The notes: generated by a model from the letters alone, not told the origin. 64,000 nucleotides of DNA from Achromobacter ruhlandii (GCF_902859695.1 NZ_CADIJL010000005.1:186001-250000), one strand, 5' to 3'; counted from the stretch's first letter, positions 8,700-18,055 are shown. Numbers and translations are program-made.

Positions 8700-11600
8700 T
8701 TAAAAGCGCACCTCCATGCCCACCGTGACGGTGCGGCCAGGGGCGAACGTACGCGCCAGCGCGTCGGAATAGCCTTCCACGTACATACGATTGGTGATGT
8801 TCTCGACCGCCGCCATCAACTTGACGTTGTCGTTGGCCTGATAACTGGCATACCAGTCCCAGGTGGTGTACTTGAACCAGACTTGCGCGCCGCCGGTGTC
8901 GCGGTTGTACCAACCCTCGCCGCTGTAGTTGAAGCGCACACCGGTATCCACCTTGCGCTCCAGCAGCCGCGCGCCAACGAGCACCATGCCTTTATCGACA
9001 GGCTTGGCGATGGCGCTGTTGAAAACGAAGTTGCCGCATGAGGTCCAAGCATCGGCCCACGCCCGCCAGGAGTCATACCCTGCCGCAAGCGCTTCGTCAT
9101 GCTCTGCGGGATAGCTGCCGTCCGCCCTGCGTTCGTCGAACCTGTTTGGCCCGGACCCCAGGGGATACATCTTTTTGCAGAACTGGTTCGGTCCGCCGAG
9201 GTAATGCGTGTAGCTCACGCCGCCATAGACAAAGCCGGCGTCATAGCGCCCTTCCAATTCGAGACCGCGGAACCGGGTGCTGGCGAGGTTATTGGTGAAG
9301 ACGATCGCGGGGGACAGCGGGAAATAATTCGGCCAAGGACTTTGCTCACGTCCAGGCAGCAGCGACATCATGGAGGAAAACAGATAGTTTTCCGTCCGCG
9401 TGTCGAAATAGCCGGCCTTGAATGACAGATTGTCGCCCTGCGCCACGACGTCCTTGAATATGGTGTTGACGCCCACTTCCCAGGTTTTCGCGGTCTCAGG
9501 TGCCAGGAAGGGGTTGGGCACGATCGTTTCGAAGCCGTCCGTGGGATGAGCGCCGGCCATCATCAGTTCATTGATGGCCGGCGGGCGCCACGACTTTCCC
9601 CAACTGCCATACAACTCCAGCCAGCGCGTGGGGCGGATGGCGGCCGACAGTGACGGCAGCAGCTTGCCACCGCTGCGGCGAACGTCGTATTCGTACATGG
9701 TGGGTTGATTGTTCCACCACGTGTCCGGATAATTTATCTCGAGCGGCCGATGAAAACGGTTAAGGCTTTTCTTGCTCACTTTCGGGCTATATAGGATCTC
9801 GCCCGTCTGCGGATCACGTCTATCGACAAACTTAACGCCGAATTTTCCAGGCCTGTTTTTAAGGGGAACCAATACACGGTCTCGTAGAGGTTCGTGATAT
9901 TCAAATACAGGATCCGAATCCCACCATTCTTTCAATGCCGCCAGGTTACCGGTCCTCGCAATGCGGCAGCCTTCCCCATAAATCTCGTTCCTGTTTGTCA
10001 CATTACCTGGGTTATCAATGACGCTCGCGCTGTTGCAAAGAGTCTGTTCAGCCAGCATCAACGAGGTTCTGTGATACGGCGCGGTCCCAGGCATCTGGGT
10101 CTTGCCTTTGACCTGGTAGCGTTCATAGCGCAGGCCCGCGGAGACCGTATAGAAGTCGTCTTCCAGCTTCAACTCGGCGAAGAGGCTGCCCATGCTGCGG
10201 CGCGCTCTCGGGTTGAGGGAATCCTTGCCATCCATGTCGACCGGCGAGACTTGGCGACCCTGGTTGTTCCAGCGCCGGCGCGAAGTGGCGCGATCAGAGA
10301 AATACTCGATGCCGTAGTGGGCGCTGAGCAGCGTGTCCCTCCCCAACATGAAGCGCGAGGTATTGTCCACCTGGACACCGTGGGTCTTGGTGCGCAAGCG
10401 GGTTTCCTTGCCGATGCCGTAGTGGCTACAAACGTCAACCGCATAGTCGGACTTTTGCCCTTCGACTTCACATTTTCCGGTACCGTCAGGCCTCCAGTAC
10501 TCGAAATGAATACTCTCTCGAATCTGCGCCGGGTCGGTGATCAAGCCGTCAAGCACGATGCGCGGATAGTTCGGTTCGGTGTAGTTCCTGACACGGGTAT
10601 CAACGGCGTAGAGCTTCACGTTCAAGTCCAGCCACGGTTTGTCCGCCGGCTTGAGCTTGTAGTCCAGCGCATAACTATCCGATTGCGCCTTAGAAGCCCC
10701 CAGCTTTCGCCAAGGGGAGCCGCTGTTATCAGGACTCGCCATGACGGATTCCAGGGTGTACGAATAGTTCACCTGCGTACCGACATAACTCAATTGCAGG
10801 GACGATGCATCGTTCAACTTCCAGCGCGCCTTGAACAGGCTGGAATCCTGCTCCTGGGCAGCGAATTTCACATCGTTGAATTCGACCTTACTGCGCCGGC
10901 CTACACTGTCACGCACTACACTCTGGTTCCACTCGGATTGCCCCCCACGCGACCCAAACCGATAATCCCCGATCGACCGCCGCGACACCGCCGCCATCAC
11001 TTCCAGGTTCTCACCCGCGCGCGCCGCGCCCGCCGCGCTGCCGATGAAATTGACCCCGTTCCCCTGATATCCCATCCCGGACGTGCCGCGCAGCTTCAGC
11101 CCGATATCCCTGCCTTCCCGCAGCACATCCCCAAAATCCAGCGTGCGGAAATCCACACTGCCCGCCATCGCGCCGGTGCCATGCACCCCATGCACCACGC
11201 CTCGCTCTACCTCCACCTCGGACAGGAGTTCCGAATCGACATACATTTCTCCATTGCGTTGCATGTGCCCGTTCTGCACGAAATCCTGGCGCATGCCGTC
11301 GATCATCATGTTGACGCGGCCGAAGTCCTGCATGCCGCGGATGTTGATCGACAGACCGGGGTTCTGGCGATTGACGGCGCTGGCGACGCCGGGGGTGTCC
11401 TGGATGAGTTCGGCGGCGTGGCGCACCGGCACGCGGTCCATTTCTTCACGCGTGACGATGCTGACGGCGCGGGGGGCCTGATAGACGCGCTCGTTGACAT
11501 CGTTGCCGCGCACCACAACGGGCGCCATCGAGTACACCCGCGCACGCGCGCCGGGACCGTTGTCGACCAGTTGCACGTTCGGTCGGACAGCGCCCGCGGT

Positions 11601-11948
11601 CCGGCGATAGCGGTAGCCGATAGGACTGTTTCCCAGCAACCGGGTCAGGCCGGTCTCGAGGTTGAAGCTGCCCTTCAGCTCGACACTGGTATAGGCTGAG
11701 AGATCGACGTCGCTCATGTACAGGTCAACGCCGGACTGGCGCGCGAATGCCAGTACGGCCTGCGCCATCGCTTGCGCCGGGATGTCGAAAACGAACGTCC
11801 GTTGACGTTCATCATCCTTCCGATCGGCGGGCTCCGCCATGCCCGCGGCACGCTCCTGGGTTTGCGCCATGGACACGCACGGTAGCGCCAACGCGCCCGC
11901 GGCCAGCATCCGACTCACAATACGGAACGTCACCTGTCTTCTCTTCAC
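8700..11948 (-). CDS. hasR: TonB-dependent hemophore/heme receptor with signalling domain
   Basis: A 1082-residue outer membrane receptor. It has a signal peptide (to about residue 28, CVSMAQ), an STN signalling domain (about 50-125, FVFDIPAQAMAQAVLAFARQ), a plug domain with SINIRGMQDFGRV and MIDGMRQ, and a beta-barrel ending in the terminal aromatic signature (TVGMEVRF). The STN domain is expected to contact the FecR-like HasS at 12234-13253. The start is a GTG at 11948, the only one that gives the full signal peptide; the ribosome site is weak (AGAGA). It takes heme from HasA and imports it using TonB energy. A Fur-like box lies about 30 bases upstream. Confidence 0.92.
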   Translation of the reverse strand: MKRRQVTFRIVSRMLAAGALALPCVSMAQTQERAAGMAEPADRKDDERQRTFVFDIPAQAMAQAVLAFARQSGVDLYMSDVDLSAYTSVELKGSFNLETGLTRLLGNSPIGYRYRRTAGAVRPNVQLVDNGPGARARVYSMAPVVVRGNDVNERVYQAPRAVSIVTREEMDRVPVRHAAELIQDTPGVASAVNRQNPGLSINIRGMQDFGRVNMMIDGMRQDFVQNGHMQRNGEMYVDSELLSEVEVERGVVHGVHGTGAMAGSVDFRTLDFGDVLREGRDIGLKLRGTSGMGYQGNGVNFIGSAAGAARAGENLEVMAAVSRRSIGDYRFGSRGGQSEWNQSVVRDSVGRRSKVEFNDVKFAAQEQDSSLFKARWKLNDASSLQLSYVGTQVNYSYTLESVMASPDNSGSPWRKLGASKAQSDSYALDYKLKPADKPWLDLNVKLYAVDTRVRNYTEPNYPRIVLDGLITDPAQIRESIHFEYWRPDGTGKCEVEGQKSDYAVDVCSHYGIGKETRLRTKTHGVQVDNTSRFMLGRDTLLSAHYGIEYFSDRATSRRRWNNQGRQVSPVDMDGKDSLNPRARRSMGSLFAELKLEDDFYTVSAGLRYERYQVKGKTQMPGTAPYHRTSLMLAEQTLCNSASVIDNPGNVTNRNEIYGEGCRIARTGNLAALKEWWDSDPVFEYHEPLRDRVLVPLKNRPGKFGVKFVDRRDPQTGEILYSPKVSKKSLNRFHRPLEINYPDTWWNNQPTMYEYDVRRSGGKLLPSLSAAIRPTRWLELYGSWGKSWRPPAINELMMAGAHPTDGFETIVPNPFLAPETAKTWEVGVNTIFKDVVAQGDNLSFKAGYFDTRTENYLFSSMMSLLPGREQSPWPNYFPLSPAIVFTNNLASTRFRGLELEGRYDAGFVYGGVSYTHYLGGPNQFCKKMYPLGSGPNRFDERRADGSYPAEHDEALAAGYDSWRAWADAWTSCGNFVFNSAIAKPVDKGMVLVGARLLERKVDTGVRFNYSGEGWYNRDTGGAQVWFKYTTWDWYASYQANDNVKLMAAVENITNRMYVEGYSDALARTFAPGRTVTVGMEVRF

Positions 11949-11977
11949 TTTCGTCTCTGGTTGTCAATGATGCAAAC

Positions 11978-11996
11978 GCGCATCATTACCATTAAC
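11978..11996 (-). promoter_or_regulatory. Candidate Fur box upstream of hasR
   Basis: Read on the minus strand, GTTAATGGTAATGATGCGC matches most positions of the Fur consensus (three NAT-type hexamers) and lies between the presumed promoter and the hasR start. Heme uptake genes are normally repressed by Fur with iron, which fits. It is a pattern match only. Confidence 0.55.
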
Positions 11997-12177
11997 GTTT
12001 GAGAATCGAAGTTCAGTAAAAAAAGTTCGAAAAAGGCAATTCCCAGAGGGAGAGCGGTGCGGGTACGTCCTGACTTCGTCTTACTCGGGGCCCGACGATG
12101 GCGGCGCGCGCACCGCGATTGGATCGTGCGGTCGGCACGCGAAAGGGTGTCGAATACAAATCAGCGTTTGTTTTTCC

Positions 12178-12203
12178 GCTTTACAAACCAGGCTTTGTAA
12201 AGC
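12178..12203. repeat. Perfect 10-bp inverted repeat after hasS
   Basis: Arms GCTTTACAAA and TTTGTAAAGC surround a 6-base loop, 30 bases after the hasS stop and inside the 285-bp hasS-hasR gap. There is no T-run directly after it on the minus strand, so it is either an imperfect terminator of hasI-hasS or an operator. The flanking sequence is notably AT-rich. Apart from this and the Fur-like box I see nothing else in 11949-12233. Confidence 0.55.
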
Positions 12204-12233
12204 CGAACTCGACACTCAAGAAATCGACGCTTT

Positions 12234-13253
12234 TCAGTACAGCACCGTCACCCCTGGCAGCCGCAACCGCGCAAGCCGCAGCTCGCTACAGAGCGTGGCC
12301 AGCGCGCCCTCAAGGTTATCCAGGTGGAACAGCGCATTGACCGGCCTGCGCGCCGCGGCGCGGTTCGCCAGGATCAACAGGCCCGGCCGGAAATCGCCGA
12401 TGCGTTGCAGGACCTGCTCCAGGGGTTCGCCTTCGAAGATGAGATAGCCGTCGGCCCAGGCGGCCCCGCGCGCGGGCGCGACGGGGCTGCGCGCGATGCC
12501 GGCGGCGTGGCTGAAGGTGGCGCTGTCGCCGGCTGTCAGCGCCGCGTAGGCGACGCCCGCGGTGGGCGGGCGATCCATCAGGAGCGCGACACGATGCTGC
12601 AATACGCCCATCCAGCCGTGGCCGGCGTCCTGGCGCCGCACGGCGTAGCGCGTGCCCAGCGCGGTCATGCTGGCGCCCGCGCTCTCCACCACGAACCTGC
12701 GCGGCTCGGCCGCCCCCGTAGGCGCCGGCGAGAACACCGCTTCGCCGCGCAGCAGGCGCACCCGGCGGGTCGAAGCGTCGTATTCCACATCGAGCGCGCT
12801 GTTGCTGCCCAGCAATACGCGGCTGCCATCGGGCAACGCCAGGGAACGGATTTCGCCGACGTCGGTGCGATAGTCGACCAACCAGGGTTCGATGAGGTCC
12901 GGCCCATTGATCGTGCCGGCGACGACCAAAGCGGCGCATGCCAGCGCCAACGCGCGCCGTCGGGGCGCCATGAGATGCGCTCGGCACCACGCCGCGGCAC
13001 AGGCGCGCCAGGGGAGGTGCCGCGCCCTCGGCGCCGGCTGCGCGAGCGAGGGCGCGTCGCGGCAGGCGCCGGCCAGGGCCCAGGTCATTTCGGCATCGGC
13101 CAGGGCCGGGCCGTGGCGCGCGTCGCGCGCCAGCCAATGATCGAGGCGGCGTCGTTCAGCCTGGGTGAGCGCGCCGGCCTCCAGGCGCACGGCCCACAGA
13201 CTGGCCTGGCGACGCAGGCGTCGTTCGCGATGGATAGGTGATGGGATCTTCAT
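12234..13253 (-). CDS. hasS: FecR-family anti-sigma factor of the hemophore system
   Basis: A 339-residue inner-membrane sigma regulator. It has an N-terminal DUF4880-type cytoplasmic region (LTQAERRRLDHWLARDARHG), one membrane segment (about 105-120, ALALACAALVVAGT), and a periplasmic FecR domain with LPDGSRVLLGSNSALDVEYD and LRGEAVF. A C-terminal secretin/STN-like part (LEQVLQRIGDF) may contact HasR. It lies 70 bases after hasI on the same strand. In the Serratia system HasS holds HasI inactive until HasR is loaded with heme-HasA, and the same role is inferred here. Confidence 0.85.
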   Translation of the reverse strand: MKIPSPIHRERRLRRQASLWAVRLEAGALTQAERRRLDHWLARDARHGPALADAEMTWALAGACRDAPSLAQPAPRARHLPWRACAAAWCRAHLMAPRRRALALACAALVVAGTINGPDLIEPWLVDYRTDVGEIRSLALPDGSRVLLGSNSALDVEYDASTRRVRLLRGEAVFSPAPTGAAEPRRFVVESAGASMTALGTRYAVRRQDAGHGWMGVLQHRVALLMDRPPTAGVAYAALTAGDSATFSHAAGIARSPVAPARGAAWADGYLIFEGEPLEQVLQRIGDFRPGLLILANRAAARRPVNALFHLDNLEGALATLCSELRLARLRLPGVTVLY

Positions 13254-13323
13254 GAAAGGGATAACGGGCCAGACGCGAAAGACAGTAAAAAAAGTGGCCA
13301 GAGCGCACGTTCATTGCGCAGGC

Positions 13324-13833
13324 TCACGGATCGCGCCCCAGGCGTTCACGCATCAATTCAAGGGCCATGGCCAGGTGCTTCTGCACCGAACTGGGCGAGA
13401 TATCCAGATAGCGCGCGGCCTCCGCATGGCTCAGGCCCTCGACGCGGCAGAGCCTGAAAATCTGCCGCGTGCGCGGCGGCAGTTCGGCCAGCGTCGCGGC
13501 CAGACGCGCCAGTTGCCGGCGCACGTGCGCATGCACGTCGGGCGCGGCGCGCGGATCGCGCACGCCTTCCAGCAGGTCGTCCGCCCCCATGTCGGTGCGG
13601 GATTGATGGTGATTGCGGCGATGGTCGATGAGCAGGCGATTGACGATGGCGTAGAGGTAGGCCAGCGCGCTGCCGTCCGACGGGATGTCTTCCTGATGGG
13701 CCAGGAGCCGCGCGAAGCAGTCCTGCACCAGATCGGCGCTGAGTTCGGCTTCGCCGGTCTTCAGGAACAGGTAACGGCGCAGCCGCTCGGCATGGGCGGC
13801 ATACAGGCGCTCGACATCAGGTTGGGGCGCCAC
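13324..13833 (-). CDS. hasI: ECF sigma factor of the hemophore system (FecI-like)
   Basis: A 169-residue sigma-70 family protein of the ECF/FecI type. It has region 2 (about 8-75, VQDCFARLLAH and YLYAIVNRLLIDHRR) and region 4 helix-turn-helix (about 110-165, LPPRTRQIFRLCRVEGLSHAEAAR followed by ISPSSVQKHL), written here only as landmarks. The start is a GTG at 13833; no ATG alternative exists without losing region 2. Together with hasS it should form a cell-surface signalling pair that activates hasR and hasA when extracellular heme-HasA is present. Confidence 0.85.
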   Translation of the reverse strand: MAPQPDVERLYAAHAERLRRYLFLKTGEAELSADLVQDCFARLLAHQEDIPSDGSALAYLYAIVNRLLIDHRRNHHQSRTDMGADDLLEGVRDPRAAPDVHAHVRRQLARLAATLAELPPRTRQIFRLCRVEGLSHAEAARYLDISPSSVQKHLAMALELMRERLGRDP

Positions 13834-13856
13834 TTGCTCGTCGCCGGGAATCTACT

Positions 13857-13884
13857 CAATCGTGATGAGCGTCATTGATGATTG
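13857..13884 (-). promoter_or_regulatory. Possible operator upstream of hasI
   Basis: A near-symmetric dyad (CAATC-gtg-ATGA-gcg-TCAT-tgat-GATTG) sits directly upstream of the hasI start. It matches only about half the positions of a Fur box, so Fur control is possible but not shown. The rest of 13834-14023 shows nothing clear. Confidence 0.3.
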
Positions 13885-14023
13885 AGCGAGAGACTAGCAC
13901 CGATAGGGCGTCCCGCCGGTCGCGGCGGCATATGGATTAGTCGGAGATTTGACCGACGCCGGCGGTGCCGGCGGACGGCCCGCGTCATGTGTCGAGGTCG
14001 CCTTTTTTTGCCAGCGCGACGCG

Positions 14024-14863
14024 TTATGTGCCGGCGTCGCGCGTCTTGGCGGACCCGCCCTGCACCTTCCAGCCCAGCTCGGCGGAGATGCGCGCCGCCG
14101 CGTCCTTGACCACGTCGACCATCTCGTTCATGCGTTCCAACGACATGTACGGCACCGTGCTGGACACGCTGATGGCGGCGACGATGCCGCTGGAAGCGTC
14201 GCGCACCGGCGCCGCCACGCAGCGGATCGAGGGTTCGTTGTCTTCCAGGTCGAAGGCGTAGCCGTTGGCCGCGTAGTCGCGCATGCGGTCGCGGAAGGCT
14301 TCCCAGGTCTGGCGGCCGCCCGGCGCGCGCGAGGACACCGGCGCGCCGACGCGGTGCAACGCCTTCCATTGCGGCTCGTCGGCATCCAGCAGAAGCGCCT
14401 TGCCGACGCCCGTCGCGGCCAGCGGCATGCGGTGGCCGACCCGCGAGCGCATCTCCAGGCCCTTCTTGCCGGGGATCTTTTCCAGGTACAGCACTTCGTC
14501 GTTGTCGCGCACCGCCAGATGGATGGTGTCGCCGGTCTCGGCGGCCAGGCCGTCCAGGTACGGACGCGCCAACGTCGCCATGGGAAAGGCTTCGCGCGCC
14601 TGGAAGCCGAGTTCGATCAGCTTGGGGCCCAGCACGTAGCCGACGCCGGGAAGCGAACGCAGGTAGCGCTCCTGCACCAGGCAACTGGCGAGCCTGTGCG
14701 TGGTGCTGCGCGCCACGCCAATGTGGGCGCAGATGTCCTTGAGGTCGCGCGCGCCGGAGGCGACGGCCTGGATCACGCCTAGCCCGCGCATCAGGGTCTG
14801 CGTGCCGGCGGGCGCCGCGGCGTCGGGATCGTAGGCGGGAGAGGCGGGCGAGGAATCGGACAT
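14024..14863 (-). CDS. IclR-family regulator, probable regulator of the galactonate operon
   Basis: A 279-residue IclR protein. It has an N-terminal winged helix (about 20-80, LMRGLGVIQAVASGARDLKD and VARSTTHRL) and a C-terminal ligand domain (DTIHLAVRDNDEVLYLEKI, AATGVGKALLL). The ATG at 14863 (MSDSSPASP) fits family N-termini. It is not preceded by a Shine-Dalgarno sequence; the bases upstream actually read as an anti-SD (CTCCTTTC), so initiation may be leaderless or weak. It is divergent from dgoK, which suggests control of dgoKAD-transporter, although E. coli DgoR is of the GntR family. Confidence 0.88.
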   Translation of the reverse strand: MSDSSPASPAYDPDAAAPAGTQTLMRGLGVIQAVASGARDLKDICAHIGVARSTTHRLASCLVQERYLRSLPGVGYVLGPKLIELGFQAREAFPMATLARPYLDGLAAETGDTIHLAVRDNDEVLYLEKIPGKKGLEMRSRVGHRMPLAATGVGKALLLDADEPQWKALHRVGAPVSSRAPGGRQTWEAFRDRMRDYAANGYAFDLEDNEPSIRCVAAPVRDASSGIVAAISVSSTVPYMSLERMNEMVDVVKDAAARISAELGWKVQGGSAKTRDAGT

Positions 14864-14945
14864 GAGAAAGGAGTGTGAATCGAAACGTGGACCGGGCGGC
14901 GAAGACCGGCGGGAGGGCATGGCAAGCGGTATTACGCGGCAGACG

Positions 14946-14987
14946 GCAAGGGGCAAGCGGCAAGGAGCAAGGAGCAAGGGGCAAGCG
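14946..14987. repeat. Six tandem copies of a 7-bp unit (GCAAGNN)
   Basis: Six back-to-back 7-mers GCAAG followed by GG, CG, GA, GA, GG and CG lie in the 380-bp space between the IclR gene and dgoK, on the IclR side. The length is a whole number of 7-mers, so copy number could vary by slippage. No coding frame is assigned here. The rest of the 14864-15243 gap holds an AT-rich promoter zone at 15040-15105. Confidence 0.85.
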
Positions 14988-15070
14988 GCCGGATTGGCTG
15001 CGCAAGGCCGCGGCATGGGAAGTTTTCGCCACTCGCTTTTTTCCCTATATATGGGATTTAATTCTATATT

Positions 15071-15099
15071 TTGAGATTTTTCAAGCGCTGATCTAGAAT
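15071..15099 (+). promoter_or_regulatory. Probable sigma-70 promoter of the dgo operon
   Basis: TTGAGA (15071-15076), a 17-base spacer and TAGAAT (15094-15099) lie in a sharply AT-rich island of an otherwise GC-rich region, about 145 bases before dgoK. TTTTTTCCC and ATTTTTCCC direct repeats flank it and may be part of the IclR operator. Confidence 0.65.
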
Positions 15100-15243
15100 T
15101 TTTCCCAGCCCGTCCGCCGCCGCCCCGGCGCCGTCGCGGGTCTGACGACAACAAGGCTGGCCAGCCCCTGACTGCCGCGTACGCCGCGAATGCGCGCGCC
15201 CGCGCCCGCAGCGCGCCGCCGGCCCGAGACGAGACAGATTCTG

Positions 15244-16260
15244 ATGACAACCGGATCGCCTGCCCGCGCGGCTCTCATAGCGCTGGACTGGGGCACCTCT
15301 TCGTTGCGCGCCTATCGCCTGGATGGCGCCGGCCGCACGCTGGATACCCGCCACCTGCCATGGGGCATCATGCGCCTGCCGCAACCCTTGCAGGACGGCG
15401 CCGCCACGCCCAGCGGCCAATCGGGTTTCGAACTGGCGTTCGAGCAGGCCTGCGGCGACTGGCTGCGGGCAGAGCCCCATCTTCCCGTGATCGCTTGCGG
15501 CATGGTCGGCAGCGCGCAAGGCTGGCGGGAAGCCGCCTACCTGGACGTGCCGGTGGACCTGGAACGCATCGGCACCCTGCTGACCCGCGTCGAGCGCAAC
15601 GGCGCCACGCCCGTGCACATCGTGCCGGGCCTGATCCAGCGGCATGGCCTGCCCAACGTGATGCGCGGCGAAGAAACGCAGGTATTCGGCGTGCTGTTCG
15701 ACCAGACCGACGAACCCGCCGACAGCGTGCTGATCGGCTTGCCCGGCACCCATTCGAAATGGGTCAACGCGCGCCGCGGCCAGGTCACGCATTTCGACAC
15801 CTTCATGACCGGCGAGGTTTACGCCGCGCTGCGCGGCCACACCATCCTGGGCCGCACCATGATCGAGGCGCCGACCTCCGACATGGCGGCCTTTGAGCGC
15901 GGCCTGAAGGTGGCTGGCGTGCCGGCCGGCCGCGCCGGCGTGCTGTCGACGATCTTCAGCACCCGCGCGCTGGGGCTGACCGGCGAACTGGCCGGCGTGT
16001 CGCAGGCCGATTACCTGTCGGGCCTGCTGATCGGCCATGAGATTTCCGCGCTGGCCGACATGCTGCGGCTGCAGGGCGAGCTGCCGCGCATCGTGCTGTG
16101 CGGCGACGACGCGCTGTGCCAGCGCTACATCCTGGCGCTGCGGCACTACGGCCTGGGCACGCCGCGACTGGCGCAACACGCCACCGAACGCGGCCTGTGG
16201 CACCTGGCGGTTTGCGCCGGACTGGTGCCCGCCCCCTCTTCTTCCGAGACCACATCATGA
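15244..16260 (+). CDS. dgoK: 2-dehydro-3-deoxygalactonokinase
   Basis: A 338-residue DgoK-family kinase that phosphorylates 2-keto-3-deoxygalactonate, the second step of D-galactonate breakdown. Seen are the N-terminal phosphate loop (ALDWGTSSLRAYRLD), the ACGMVGSAQGW segment and the family block GLPGTHSKWVN with FDTFMTGEVYAAL. The ATG at 15244 is chosen because upstream residues in the open frame are not family-like. Its stop overlaps the dgoA start (ATGA), so the operon is translationally coupled. Confidence 0.92.
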   Translation: MTTGSPARAALIALDWGTSSLRAYRLDGAGRTLDTRHLPWGIMRLPQPLQDGAATPSGQSGFELAFEQACGDWLRAEPHLPVIACGMVGSAQGWREAAYLDVPVDLERIGTLLTRVERNGATPVHIVPGLIQRHGLPNVMRGEETQVFGVLFDQTDEPADSVLIGLPGTHSKWVNARRGQVTHFDTFMTGEVYAALRGHTILGRTMIEAPTSDMAAFERGLKVAGVPAGRAGVLSTIFSTRALGLTGELAGVSQADYLSGLLIGHEISALADMLRLQGELPRIVLCGDDALCQRYILALRHYGLGTPRLAQHATERGLWHLAVCAGLVPAPSSSETTS

Positions 16261-16910
16261 CCCATACCGGACTGCAAACCGCCATGGCCCATTGCGGCCT
16301 GATCGCCATCCTGCGCGGCATCACGCCGGCCGAGGCCGTGCCCGTCGCGCAAGCGCTGTACGAGGCGGGCTTTCGCCTGATCGAGGTGCCGCTGAATTCG
16401 CCGGAACCGCTGGCGAGCATCCGCGCCATGCGCGACGCGCTGCCAGCCGACTGCCTGGTGGGCGCCGGCACGGTGCTGAACCCCGATGACGTGGCCCGCA
16501 TCAAGGACGCCGGCGGCGAGCTGATCGTCATGCCGCACAGCGACCTGGCCGTGGTGCGCGCGGCCAAGGCCGCCGGCCTGGCCTCGTGCCCCGGCGTGGC
16601 CACGCCGACCGAAGCCTTCGCCGCGCTGGCGGCCGGCGCCGACGTGCTCAAGATGTTCCCCGCCGAACAGCTCGGCCCGGCCGTGCTCAAGGCCTGGCGC
16701 GCGGTGATGCGCCCGCCGATCGCGCTGGTGCCGGTGGGCGGCATCACCCCCGACAACCTTTCCACTTACGCCCAGGCGGGCGCCAGCGGCTTCGGCCTGG
16801 GCTCCGCCTTGTACAAACCCGGCCTGTCGGCCACCGAAGTCGGCCAGAACGCGCGCGCTTTCATCGCCGCCTGGCAACGCGCCTATCCCGCCCAGGAGAC
16901 CCAAGCATGA
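16257..16910 (+). CDS. dgoA: 2-dehydro-3-deoxy-6-phosphogalactonate aldolase
   Basis: A 217-residue KDPG/KDPGal class I aldolase that splits the DgoK product into pyruvate and glyceraldehyde 3-phosphate. The active-site glutamate ([13 protein letters not shown]43) and Schiff-base lysine ([10 protein letters not shown]132) are present, as is the phosphate loop [10 protein letters not shown]. Both ends overlap neighbours by ATGA (dgoK upstream, dgoD downstream). In E. coli an old annotation fused dgoA with dgoD; here they are clearly separate genes. Confidence 0.93.
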   Translation: MTHTGLQTAMAHCGLIAILRGITPAEAVPVAQALYEAGFRLIEVPLNSPEPLASIRAMRDALPADCLVGAGTVLNPDDVARIKDAGGELIVMPHSDLAVVRAAKAAGLASCPGVATPTEAFAALAAGADVLKMFPAEQLGPAVLKAWRAVMRPPIALVPVGGITPDNLSTYAQAGASGFGLGSALYKPGLSATEVGQNARAFIAAWQRAYPAQETQA

Positions 16911-18055
16911 AGATCACCAAGCTCACTACCTACATCGTGCCGCCGCGGTGGTGCTTCCTGAAGATCGAGACCGACGCCGGCATCGTCGGTTGGGGTGAAC
17001 CCGTGGTGGAAGGCCGCGCGCATTCCGTGGCCGCCGCCGTCGAGGAACTGTCGGACTACCTGATCGGCAAGGACCCGCGCAACATCGAGGACCACTGGAC
17101 CGTGCTGTACCGCGGCGGCTTCTACCGCGGCGGCGCCATCCACATGAGCGCGCTGGCCGGCATCGACCAGGCGCTGTGGGACATCAAGGGCAAGGACCTG
17201 GGCGTGCCGGTGTCGCAACTGCTGGGCGGCAACGTGCGCGACCGCATCCGCGTGTATTCGTGGATCGGCGGCGACCGTCCGGCCGACACCGCCGCGGCCG
17301 CCAAGGGCGCGGTCGAGCGCGGCTTCACCGCCGTCAAGATGAACGGCACCGAGGAACTGCAGTACATCGATTCGTTCGACAAGGTCGAGAAGTGCCTGGA
17401 GAACGTGGCCGCCGTGCGCGACGCGGTCGGCCCCAACGTCGGCATCGGCGTGGACTTCCACGGCCGCGTGCACAAGCCGATGGCCAAGGTGCTGATGAAG
17501 GAACTGGACCCGTTCAAGCTGATGTTCATCGAAGAGCCGGTGCTGAGCGAACACTACGAAGCGCTGAAGGAACTGGCGCCGCTGACGTCCACGCCGATCG
17601 CGCTGGGCGAGCGCCTGTTCTCGCGCTGGGACTTCAAGCGCGTGCTGGCCGACGGCTACGTCGACATCATCCAGCCGGATCCGTCGCACGCCGGCGGCAT
17701 CACCGAAACGCGCAAGATCGCCGCCATGGCCGAGGCCTACGACGTGGCGCTGGCGCTGCACTGCCCACTGGGCCCGATCGCGCTGGCCACCTGCCTGCAG
17801 ATCGACGCCGGTTGCTACAACGCCTTCATCCAGGAACAGAGCCTGGGCATCCACTACAACGCCGCCAACGACCTGCTGGACTACGTCAGCAACCGCGAGG
17901 TGTTCGCCTACGAGAACGGCATGGTCGCGATTCCGCAGGGCCCCGGCCTGGGCATCGAGGTCAACGAGGAATACGTGAAAGAACGCGCGGCGGTGGGCCA
18001 CCGCTGGCGCAACCCCATCTGGCGCCACGCCGACGGCAGCTTCGCCGAGTGGTAG
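16907..18055 (+). CDS. dgoD: D-galactonate dehydratase
   Basis: A 382-residue enolase-superfamily (mandelate racemase subgroup) enzyme, exactly the E. coli DgoD length. It converts D-galactonate to 2-keto-3-deoxygalactonate. Metal ligands and acid/base residues are in place: D183 and H185 in VDFHG, then E in FIEEPV, E in ALGERLF, H in LHCPLGP and E in QEQSLG. It starts within the dgoA stop (ATGA). This is the first enzyme of the pathway but lies third in the operon. Confidence 0.95.
   Translation: MKITKLTTYIVPPRWCFLKIETDAGIVGWGEPVVEGRAHSVAAAVEELSDYLIGKDPRNIEDHWTVLYRGGFYRGGAIHMSALAGIDQALWDIKGKDLGVPVSQLLGGNVRDRIRVYSWIGGDRPADTAAAAKGAVERGFTAVKMNGTEELQYIDSFDKVEKCLENVAAVRDAVGPNVGIGVDFHGRVHKPMAKVLMKELDPFKLMFIEEPVLSEHYEALKELAPLTSTPIALGERLFSRWDFKRVLADGYVDIIQPDPSHAGGITETRKIAAMAEAYDVALALHCPLGPIALATCLQIDAGCYNAFIQEQSLGIHYNAANDLLDYVSNREVFAYENGMVAIPQGPGLGIEVNEEYVKERAAVGHRWRNPIWRHADGSFAEW

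Noticed and set aside
14946-14987. Possible CRISPR-like repeats
   Set aside because: The units are only 7 bp and contiguous, with no spacers and no cas genes.
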